From contig JBGAWJ010000013.1 in NCBI GenBank assembly GCA_044227605.1, positions 1 to 24,137 of the forward strand: 24,137 nt of DNA. Direction: 5' to 3'. The DNA comes from JAEUKQ01 sp044227605 (GTDB taxonomy: Bacteria > Pseudomonadota > Alphaproteobacteria > JAEUKQ01). The translations under genes were made by a program, and so were the position numbers. The notes below the pieces were generated by a model. It was not told the DNA's origin. It saw only the letters and a program-made list of their open reading frames with translations, and searched no databases. Shown here in pieces: positions 16,090 through 23,250 of this stretch; the first letter of the stretch is position 1; every line of letters starts with the position of its first letter.

Positions 16090-16527
16090 ATGGTTGAGGG
16101 AGGATGCTTTTGCGGTGCAGTCCGCTATAAAATTGATGGAGTGCTTGGTCGTGCGAGCGCCTGTCACTGTTCGCGCTGTCGTAAGGCATTCAGCGGCGCG
16201 TCATCGGTCTACGCTGACATCCCGGACGGTAGTAAGTTCAGCTGGGTCATCGGCGAGGACAAACTGACTGAATACATTTTTGCGAACGGCTGGGGCCTAG
16301 CGTTCTGTCGTATCTGTGGTTCTACGCTGTGCGGCATTGTTGCCAGCAAGGTGCATGGTGTAACACTCGGCACAGTCGACGGTGACCCTGGTGTTCAAAT
16401 CGAAATGCATACGTTTGTCGGATCAAAGGCACAATGGGACCACATCGGTGGAAGCGCTCCTCAGTTCCAAGAGGAGAATCCAAACTCAGATGCTTCCGGG
16501 GGCAGTCAAATGACACCCAACGAATAA
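16090..16527 (+). CDS. GFA-family zinc protein (glutathione-dependent formaldehyde-activating enzyme-like)
   Basis: 145 aa. The ATG at 16090 is chosen because AGGAG lies 8 nt upstream; the frame is open to a TTG at 16021 but that has no ribosome site. All seven zinc cysteines of the GFA/CENP-V fold are present: Cys6 and Cys8 (GGCFCGAVRY), Cys25, Cys27 and Cys30 (CHCSRCRK), Cys73 and Cys76 (FCRICGSTL). Most members of this fold have unknown substrates and the formaldehyde link is proven for few. The base composition and codon choice look more GC-balanced than the AT-rich GNAT genes on either side, suggesting separate origin. Confidence 0.88.
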   Translation: MVEGGCFCGAVRYKIDGVLGRASACHCSRCRKAFSGASSVYADIPDGSKFSWVIGEDKLTEYIFANGWGLAFCRICGSTLCGIVASKVHGVTLGTVDGDPGVQIEMHTFVGSKAQWDHIGGSAPQFQEENPNSDASGGSQMTPNE

Positions 16528-16623
16528 GGTTGGATAAGCCCTGCCTCCGCTCAAAGTATGTAAGGCGATATCCCTATCCAAATTGTAATCAAGAGTCGGA
16601 TATCAAGAGCGGGTACAACTGAC

Positions 16624-16893
16624 ATGCTGCGTCCAATCATCGATCACAAGTCCACCCGCCATTTTGACAAGATGGCGCGATCCTTCGCGGAAGAGCCGTG
16701 GCATCTCCGCACTCAAATCCTGGTCCCTAGAAATTGGGTGGATTCAAGTAAAGAATTTCTTAAGGTATGGTACACAAAAATGGGTTATATTTTACAGTCA
16801 ACGGAAGATTTCGGGCGATTATATCCTGAGAAGTCTGCTGATTTAGCAACAACATGTGATTTTGCCATTTATCATAAGATACTTGAAAAATAG
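16624..16893 (+). pseudogene. 3' fragment of a second GNAT acetyltransferase
   Basis: An 89-aa frame. Its first 28 residues (from MLRPIIDHKSTRHF) resemble nothing I know. From about 16711 it matches the C-terminus of the GNAT gene at 15333-15914: ILVPRNWVDSSKEFLKVWYTKMGY against ILTPRNHTDAGKEFLKNWYTKMGY, and on to IYHKILEK against IYHKLLQQ. The acetyl-CoA motif is missing, so it cannot be an active GNAT. The ATG has no ribosome site. It is a second copy that lost its 5' part, probably when the GFA segment arrived. Confidence 0.8.
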
Positions 16894-16991
16894 CCAAAAG
16901 AATAAAGTCTTGACGAAGGATTTTTTTTAAAGTCTTTTCCTGACCTGCAATATAAACATATAAAAAATGAATCACTAGGGAGATAAAAAAT

Positions 16992-17408
16992 TTGAATTAC
17001 TGGTTAATAAAATCGGAACCGTCGGAATATTCCTGGCAAGATTTGGTGAAAGATAAGCGCAAGAAGTGGCGCGGGGTGCGCAATCGCCAGGCAGTTAATT
17101 ACTTGCGGGCGATGCGTATAGACGATCGCTGTTTCTTTTACCATTCCAATGTGGGCTTGGAAATTGTGGGGATTGCCAAAGTGAGAAAAGCCGCCTATCG
17201 CGACTCTATGGATCCAACCAAGGTTTTTGTGGTGGTTGATCTAGGGCCGGACATACAGTTGCCCGAGCTCGTCACCTTGGAGCAAATCAAGCAACATCCG
17301 CAGTTAACCCAATTGGGGTTAGTCCGGCAACCGCGGTTATCGGTCATGCCAATTGATCCCGTTTCCTGGGAAATTATCTGCGGATTAGGTGGACTAAAAT
17401 CTTCTTAA
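16992..17408 (+). CDS. EVE-domain protein
   Basis: 138 aa, almost entirely one EVE domain (PUA-like fold): MNYWLIKSEPSEYSWQDL, WRGVRNRQAVNYLRAM and CFFYHSNVGLEIVGIAKV are typical. Bacterial EVE proteins are thought to bind modified bases in RNA or DNA; the ligand here is unknown. The start is TTG at 16992, fixed by AGGGAG 9 nt upstream and by the family N-terminus. Its stop overlaps the convergent deoB stop at the shared TTAA (17405-17408). In many Alphaproteobacteria the EVE gene lies near tsaD and gpsA; here the accessory patch separates it from tsaD. Confidence 0.92.
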   Translation: MNYWLIKSEPSEYSWQDLVKDKRKKWRGVRNRQAVNYLRAMRIDDRCFFYHSNVGLEIVGIAKVRKAAYRDSMDPTKVFVVVDLGPDIQLPELVTLEQIKQHPQLTQLGLVRQPRLSVMPIDPVSWEIICGLGGLKSS

Positions 17409-18637
17409 GCCAGGATTTGGGATAAGAAGGACGTGCCGCGTTTGAGTGGCGCAATGCCTAAATGTTCGGCAATGGTTTGGCCAATGTCGGAAAAAGTACG
17501 GCGCTTGCCCAGATTAACTGATTTCACCTGCGGGCCGAATGCCAGGACAGGCACAAACTCCCGGGTATGATCAGTACCTTGCCAGGTTGGGTCACAGCCA
17601 TGATCCGCGCTGATGATTGCCAAATCATCGGGCTGCATATCGACCATGAAATCAAGCAGTTGGTGATCCAACTGCTCAAGTGCTTTGGCATAGCCCACCA
17701 CATCGCGCCGATGGCCGTACAACATGTCAAAATCCACAAAATTGGTGAAGGTTAAACTGCCGTTCGCTGCTTGCTGCTGGGCTTTGAAAGTTTCCTCAAA
17801 TAATTGGCTGTTACCATCACCCTTGGCTTTATGGGTAAAGCCTTGATGGGCAAAAATATCGGGGATTTTGCCAATCCCAAAAACCTGCCTTTTATTTTGC
17901 AGTAAAAAATCCAGCAAAGTTGGTTCAGGTGGCGGCGTTGCCAAGTCCCGGCGGTTGGCGGTGCGCTTAAAACTGCCGGGATTGCCCAGGAACGGGCGCG
18001 CAATCACCCGCCCGATATTTAGTTTATCCACCAATTTCCGGGCCAAATCACAAAGGGCATATAACCTAGCCAAGCCAAAAGTGGTTTCATGGGCGGCAAT
18101 CTGCAGAACACTGTCGGCGGAGGTGTAGATGATCGGTTTACCGGTGGCCATATGCTCCGCCCCCCATTCATCAATGATCACGGTGCCAGAGGCATGGCGG
18201 TTGCCCAGGATACCTGGTAAACCCCCTTGGGTTATCAATTGTTGGGTCAGCCATTCGGGAAAACAGGGGACAGTGTGGGGGAAATATCCCCAATCCTTCA
18301 TGACCGGCACGCCAGCCATTTCCCAATGGCCGCTGGGCGTGTCCTTGCCCAGGCTTTTTTCGGCGGCAAAACCGTAAGAACCAATGGTTTTTGCAGGTAA
18401 GGGGGCACCTTTGATGATATTGCCCGATGCTTCCGCGGCCGCATGAAAAAGGCCTAAGGCCGATAGGGTTGGCAATTGCAACGATCCTTGCCTAACACCC
18501 GGTTTATTGGCCTTGCCAGCGGCACAAGACTCGGCAATATGGCCAAAAGTGTTGGCACCCACATCCCCGTATTCCGCGGCATCATCCGCAGCGCCAATAC
18601 CAAATGAATCCATGACGAGTAAAAAAGCCCGGGGCAT
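17405..18637 (-). CDS. deoB: Phosphopentomutase
   Basis: 410 aa, full length for the alkaline-phosphatase-superfamily mutase that interconverts (deoxy)ribose-1-phosphate and -5-phosphate. Metal-site motifs are all present: MDSFGIGAADDA at the start, KDTPSGHWE (holding the phosphorylated threonine), DFDMLYGHRRD, SADHGCDPTW and DHTRE. It starts one base after the deoA stop with GAGGAT before the ATG, suggesting coupled translation. Its product feeds DeoC, encoded two genes upstream. Last gene of the nucleoside operon. Confidence 0.97.
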   Translation of the reverse strand: MPRAFLLVMDSFGIGAADDAAEYGDVGANTFGHIAESCAAGKANKPGVRQGSLQLPTLSALGLFHAAAEASGNIIKGAPLPAKTIGSYGFAAEKSLGKDTPSGHWEMAGVPVMKDWGYFPHTVPCFPEWLTQQLITQGGLPGILGNRHASGTVIIDEWGAEHMATGKPIIYTSADSVLQIAAHETTFGLARLYALCDLARKLVDKLNIGRVIARPFLGNPGSFKRTANRRDLATPPPEPTLLDFLLQNKRQVFGIGKIPDIFAHQGFTHKAKGDGNSQLFEETFKAQQQAANGSLTFTNFVDFDMLYGHRRDVVGYAKALEQLDHQLLDFMVDMQPDDLAIISADHGCDPTWQGTDHTREFVPVLAFGPQVKSVNLGKRRTFSDIGQTIAEHLGIAPLKRGTSFLSQILA

Positions 18638-18638
18638 T

Positions 18639-19967
18639 TTAAATATCCTCTAATAAACGTTCCACAATCAAAGCGGGTGGATTGCAAGGTTGTTGGCTGA
18701 TCATATAGGCATTTTGTACTTCAAGGGCGGCTTGATCAGCCTGGCTTTGGCTGCTGGCATGGATCATCAATAAGGGGTCATTTTTACTGATTTTCATACC
18801 CACCCCTTGAATATGGGTTAATCCAACTGCCGGGTCAATAACGTCTTGGGGTTTTATACGCCCACCGCCCAGCATCATGATAACAATCCCCAATTGCCTG
18901 GTATTGATGCTGTGGATATAGCCGCTAATAGGGGCGGGAACAGGTTTTATGATTTTGGCAACCGCCAGGTATTTCGGGTAATTTTTTAGTAAATCGGTTG
19001 GGCCACCTAATAAGCCCACCATTTTCTGGAAAATTTCTGCTGCTTGACCGCTATCTAAACTTTTCTGCAGTTTTTGCCGCGCGTCATCGGCACTATGCGC
19101 CAATTTTCCCAAGAGTAACATATCAATCCCCAAAGCTAGCACCACGGCATGTAAGCGGGGATCGCGCGGATTGCCGGTTAAATACTGGATGGTTTCGATA
19201 ATCTCAACGCTGTTGCCAGCACTTAGCCCTAACGGTTGGTTCATGTCGGTAATTAAAGCCCGGGTTGGCAATCCTGCAGCTTTGGCGGTATGGATCAGAC
19301 TGATAGCAAGGGCTTTGGCCTGCGGTAATTGCTTCATGAGGGCCGCATTGCCCCATTTCACATCCATCACTAAACCTTGTAGGCCTGCCGCTAGTTTTTT
19401 AGATAGGATGGAAGCCGTAATTAACGGGATTGATTCAACGGTTCCCGTAATATCACGAATGGCATAAATGCGGCGGTCGGCTGGTGCCAGATCATCGGTT
19501 TGCCCAATGATGGCACAACCAGCTTGCTTTAAGGTTTTTTGCAGCAATAAGGGGTTGGGTTGGGCATTATATCCGGGAATTGTGTGTAATTTATCCAAAG
19601 TGCCGCCGGTATGGCCTAAGGAACGGCCGGAAATCATAGGCACAAATCCGCCGCACGCCGCAACCATGGGGGCCAGCATTAAACTGACTTTGTCGCCAAC
19701 CCCCCCGGTTGAATGTTTATCGAGTATGGGGCCATGAAAATCCGCCTTTGGCCATGCCATCGTTTTACCGGAGGCCGTCATGGATTTTGTTAAAGCCCCG
19801 CATTCTTCTGCTGTCATGCCGCGGAAAAATATCGCCATGGCCAAGGCGGATATTTGGCTGTCGGTCACCTCGTTTTTCAGCAAACCGGTAACCATGAAAT
19901 TAATTTCTTCGGTGGTAAGGGTTTTTCCTTCCCGTTTACGGTAAATGATTTCTTGCGGGAATAACAT
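18639..19967 (-). CDS. deoA: Thymidine phosphorylase
   Basis: 442 aa, the usual size. It splits thymidine or deoxyuridine with phosphate into base and deoxyribose-1-phosphate, the substrate of DeoB. The phosphate-binding loop is KHSTGGVGDKVSLMLAP, the family signature is SGRSLGHTGGTLDKL, and the catalytic region YAIRDITGTVESIPLITASILSKK follows. The C-terminal alpha/beta domain includes GGGRIKPQDVIDPAVG. It begins 5 nt after the Cdd-DeoC stop. Confidence 0.97.
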   Translation of the reverse strand: MLFPQEIIYRKREGKTLTTEEINFMVTGLLKNEVTDSQISALAMAIFFRGMTAEECGALTKSMTASGKTMAWPKADFHGPILDKHSTGGVGDKVSLMLAPMVAACGGFVPMISGRSLGHTGGTLDKLHTIPGYNAQPNPLLLQKTLKQAGCAIIGQTDDLAPADRRIYAIRDITGTVESIPLITASILSKKLAAGLQGLVMDVKWGNAALMKQLPQAKALAISLIHTAKAAGLPTRALITDMNQPLGLSAGNSVEIIETIQYLTGNPRDPRLHAVVLALGIDMLLLGKLAHSADDARQKLQKSLDSGQAAEIFQKMVGLLGGPTDLLKNYPKYLAVAKIIKPVPAPISGYIHSINTRQLGIVIMMLGGGRIKPQDVIDPAVGLTHIQGVGMKISKNDPLLMIHASSQSQADQAALEVQNAYMISQQPCNPPALIVERLLEDI

Positions 19968-19972
19968 CGGAT

Positions 19973-21130
19973 TTAATAATCTCCTGCGGTTGGTTTTGGG
20001 GGTAAAGACAATAAATGATCTAATAAAGAACTGGCACCAAAACGGAAAGTGGCAGGATTAGCCCAGCCTTTGCCCATCACCCGCTCCGCCAATTTGAAAT
20101 AAGCATCGGCATCCTGTGCCGTACGTACCCCGCCTGAAACCTTGCATCCTAGCATCCGGTTATCTTTTTCAAATGTTTTGCGGATGATTTTTAACAAAGT
20201 TTCAACGGCGCTCAAGGTCGCCCCGATCGGGGTTTTGCCGGTTGAGGTTTTCAGGAAATCAGCGCCAGCATCCACGCAATCCTGCGCGGCTGATTCAATC
20301 AGGACGGTTTCTTGTAACATGCCTGTTTCTAAAATGACTTTGAGTAAACGTCCAGGCCCGCATTTTTCCTTGACCGCTGCCACCAATTTCTGGTTTTTCT
20401 GGCGCGCGGCAAGTGAGGATTTGGCGAGATAAAGATGGTAAGGGATCACCAAATCAATTTCTTCCGCCCCATCCTGAAGTGCGTTGATCGTGTTTTGGAT
20501 AATTGCGTCTTGTTCTGAGTTGCCTTTGGGGAAATTGATAACGGTTGCCAAGCGTATCATCGAAAACGGCAAGGTTGTTTTAGCGGTTGTTAAAAAACGG
20601 GGGAAGACGCAAACAGCAGCCACTGGCCCTAGTGGCGTCACCGCCCGCTTGCATAATGCTTGGATTTTTTCAGGGGTGTCGTCATCATTCAAGCTGGTTA
20701 AATCCATTAAGGCAATGGCGGGGTGTGGTTTTCCTGATTTCCCGTTCATAATATCCGGCCCGAAGGATAGTGGTAATAGATCTTGAAATTTTAGTTGCTG
20801 CTGGATGCCCGCTGGGTTCGCCAAATAGATTATGGTATTTGGGGTTGCAAATTCCCGGATGCGTTGGCGGCAGCCGCCGCAAGGCGAGCAAATATCGTGG
20901 CCATGGGCAAATACCAACAATTCGGCAATTTCTTTTTCCCCATGGGCGATCATTTGGCCAATGGCGCTGGCTTCGGCACATTGCCCCTGCGGGTAAGCTG
21001 CATTTTCAACATTGGCGCCCACATAAATTTTACCGCTGACGGCCCGCAAGGCAACCCCTACCCGAAATAAGGAATAGGGGGCATAAGCTTGTTCCCGCAC
21101 GGATCTAGCGGCAGTCAATAAATCCATCAT
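19973..21130 (-). CDS. Cytidine deaminase - deoxyribose-phosphate aldolase fusion (Cdd-DeoC)
   Basis: 385 aa with two complete enzymes in one frame. Residues 1-125 are cytidine deaminase: NVENAAYPQGQCAEASA with zinc Cys51 and catalytic Glu53, and SPCGGCRQ with zinc Cys85 and Cys88. A linker of about 12 residues (PDIMNGKSGKPHP) follows. Residues 138-385 are class I DeoC of the E. coli type: LMDLTSLNDDDT, Asp226 (EEIDLVIPY), Schiff-base Lys294 (DFLKTSTGK) and Lys330 (GCKVSGGVRT). All catalytic residues are intact in both halves. It would deaminate (deoxy)cytidine and cleave deoxyribose-5-phosphate to acetaldehyde and glyceraldehyde-3-phosphate, the first and last steps of pyrimidine deoxynucleoside breakdown. 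It begins one base after the permease stop. Confidence 0.95.
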   Translation of the reverse strand: MMDLLTAARSVREQAYAPYSLFRVGVALRAVSGKIYVGANVENAAYPQGQCAEASAIGQMIAHGEKEIAELLVFAHGHDICSPCGGCRQRIREFATPNTIIYLANPAGIQQQLKFQDLLPLSFGPDIMNGKSGKPHPAIALMDLTSLNDDDTPEKIQALCKRAVTPLGPVAAVCVFPRFLTTAKTTLPFSMIRLATVINFPKGNSEQDAIIQNTINALQDGAEEIDLVIPYHLYLAKSSLAARQKNQKLVAAVKEKCGPGRLLKVILETGMLQETVLIESAAQDCVDAGADFLKTSTGKTPIGATLSAVETLLKIIRKTFEKDNRMLGCKVSGGVRTAQDADAYFKLAERVMGKGWANPATFRFGASSLLDHLLSLPPKPTAGDY

Positions 21131-21131
21131 G

Positions 21132-22109
21132 TTAACGGTCTTTCACAAAAGGGATACCAAGGGCTTTCGGGGCTTCAGATTTGCCGATAAAACCGGCCAG
21201 CAACAGAACCGTTAATAAATAGGGTAACGCTTGGATCATCTGCACCGGGATAATCCCAATTCCGGGGATATAGGTGCCTTGCAACCGGATTTGGATAGCA
21301 TCCGTAAAAGCAAATAAGAAACAGGCCAGCAAAGTTGGCTTCGGTCGCCAACGCCCAAAAATAAGGGCAGCCAAGGCAAGATACCCGCGCCCGGCCGTCA
21401 TATTTTGTGAAAAAGCAGCATTTTGGGCGGTCGCTAAATAAGCACCGGCGATACCGCATAAAATACCGCAAGCGATTTGGCCCCTATATCTGACGGCGCT
21501 GACCGAAACGCCAGCGGTGTCCAGGGCATGGGGATTTTCCCCCGCAGCTCTTAAGCGCAACCCAAAGCGGGTTGAATATAAAATCCAAGCCATTAGGAAA
21601 GGGATGGCCAACGTAATATAAACCAAAACGCTATGGCCACTGATCAGGTACTTATATATATTGCCAATCACGGGGACTCCGTCAATTGTTTCGGCGCCGG
21701 GCAAGTTGATGGGGCCATGACGGCCTTCCGCCGATAATATGGGGGTTTGCCCCCCTCGGTTAAACCAGGCATTGGCAAGGGTTGGCGCTAATCCCGCTGC
21801 TAAAATATTGATAGCCATCCCCGATACCACTTGGTTGCCGTTATAGGTAATGCAAGCCAATCCATGCAACAGGGATAATAGGACAGCAACGGCAATACCT
21901 GCGAGTAATCCCAGCCAAGCGTCATTGGTAACGGAGGCAGTGGCGGCGGCGGCGAAGGCTGATAGCAGCATTTTCCCTTCCAACCCCACATTGACGATCC
22001 CCGATCGTTCGGACATCATCCCGGCCATCGCGGCCAGGATCAGAGGAATAGATAAACGGACGGTCGATGCTGATAAGGAAGTGATGATATCAAAAAAATC
22101 GGTGATCAT
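21132..22109 (-). CDS. Nucleoside ABC transporter permease (NupQ/YufQ-type)
   Basis: 325 aa, highly hydrophobic with about eight to nine membrane helices, of the branched-chain/sugar permease family (BPD_transp_2). Typical marks are SERSGIVNVGLEGKMLL near residues 33-49 and the cytoplasmic loop RLRAAGENPHALDTAGVSV that contacts the ATPase. Together with the next permease it forms a heterodimeric channel for nucleosides. The substrate is inferred from the operon (cdd-deoC, deoA, deoB). Its ATG overlaps the stop of the upstream permease (TCAT at 22106-22109). Confidence 0.93.
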   Translation of the reverse strand: MITDFFDIITSLSASTVRLSIPLILAAMAGMMSERSGIVNVGLEGKMLLSAFAAAATASVTNDAWLGLLAGIAVAVLLSLLHGLACITYNGNQVVSGMAINILAAGLAPTLANAWFNRGGQTPILSAEGRHGPINLPGAETIDGVPVIGNIYKYLISGHSVLVYITLAIPFLMAWILYSTRFGLRLRAAGENPHALDTAGVSVSAVRYRGQIACGILCGIAGAYLATAQNAAFSQNMTAGRGYLALAALIFGRWRPKPTLLACFLFAFTDAIQIRLQGTYIPGIGIIPVQMIQALPYLLTVLLLAGFIGKSEAPKALGIPFVKDR

Positions 22110-23224
22110 TCTGTTTTGACCCTTGCCACATGTGACTTGAGAACCAATTTTGCCAAAGAAGGTTTAAAGATATTTTCCAAAGCGCCACAAAATAAAACAA
22201 TAAGGCCTTGAATAACAATAATCATGTCACGGCTTAAACCCGGGAAATCAAACGCCATTTCAGAGCCGCCCTGATACAAAGCGCCAAACAGCAAAGCAGC
22301 CACAATAATACCAATCGGATGGTTGCGGCCCATTAAAGCCACCGCAATCCCTACAAAACCGGCCCCGTTGGTGAATTCGATAATCAGCCGGTGATGTTCG
22401 CCCATAATAGAATTGATGGCCATCAATCCCGCAAACATACCCGAAATAACCATCGCACTGATAATAATCCCTGCCGGGGGGATCCCCGCATATTTGGCCA
22501 CTTTCTCGCCCTGGTTCATGACCCGCAGCTCATAACCGAATTTCATCTTCCAAATTAACAACCAGAAAATAAAACAGCAGAAAAGCGCTAAAAAGAATGA
22601 GATGTTTAAAGGTGAATAACCTGTTTGAAAGCCAAAAAAACCTAAAATATTTTGCATCAAAGGCAATTCCAGGTGACTGGCAATGGCCCGGCTTTGCGGG
22701 CTTTGTTGATTGGGGGCAATCAGCACGTCAACCAGCAAATAATTGATCAAAGCTGTCGCCAAATAATTAAACATAATGGTGGTAATAACCACATGGCTAC
22801 CGCGTTTAGCCTGTAACCAACCAGGGATAAAAGCCCAAAGGCCCCCGAAAATGGCGGCGGTCAAAATGGCAGTTGGAAAAACCACCCACAAGCTGAAATC
22901 GTTTAGCCACAAACAAACCAGCAAAACCCCCAATCCGGCGACATAGGTTTGCCCCTCGCCACCAATATTGAATAGGCCGCAGTGAAAAGCCATGGCTACC
23001 GCCAAACCGGTAAAGATAAAGTTGGTGGTGTAATAAAGGGTATAACCAGTGCCTTCCACCGTGCCAAAGGCTCCCTGCACCAGGGATATAAAAACATCCA
23101 AAGGATTTTCGCCAGCGTAATAAACCACCACCCCGGTTAACAGGAAGGCCATCAACAAATTCAGCATAGGGATCAGGAAATATTCGATCCAACCTGGGAG
23201 TTCTATTTTATGGTGTATGCTCAT
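22106..23224 (-). CDS. Nucleoside ABC transporter permease (NupP/YufP-type)
   Basis: 372 aa, about ten membrane helices, starting with MSIHHKIELPGWIEYFLIPM. Features of the YufP-type nucleoside permease are GLFNIGGEGQTYVAG at about 84-98 and the ATPase-contact loop RVMNQGEKVAKYAGIPPAG. It pairs with the permease encoded downstream, with which it overlaps by 4 nt. The spacer to the upstream ATPase gene is only 26 nt, so one transcript is likely. Confidence 0.93.
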   Translation of the reverse strand: MSIHHKIELPGWIEYFLIPMLNLLMAFLLTGVVVYYAGENPLDVFISLVQGAFGTVEGTGYTLYYTTNFIFTGLAVAMAFHCGLFNIGGEGQTYVAGLGVLLVCLWLNDFSLWVVFPTAILTAAIFGGLWAFIPGWLQAKRGSHVVITTIMFNYLATALINYLLVDVLIAPNQQSPQSRAIASHLELPLMQNILGFFGFQTGYSPLNISFFLALFCCFIFWLLIWKMKFGYELRVMNQGEKVAKYAGIPPAGIIISAMVISGMFAGLMAINSIMGEHHRLIIEFTNGAGFVGIAVALMGRNHPIGIIVAALLFGALYQGGSEMAFDFPGLSRDMIIVIQGLIVLFCGALENIFKPSLAKLVLKSHVARVKTE

Positions 23225-23250
23225 ACGATTTGCTTTTATATATCAAGGGC

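Noticed and set aside
16510..16620. Integron attC site after the GFA gene
   Set aside because: CCAAC..GTTGG forms a small hairpin, but the paired core sites of attC (GTTRRRY and its complement at the right spacing) are missing.
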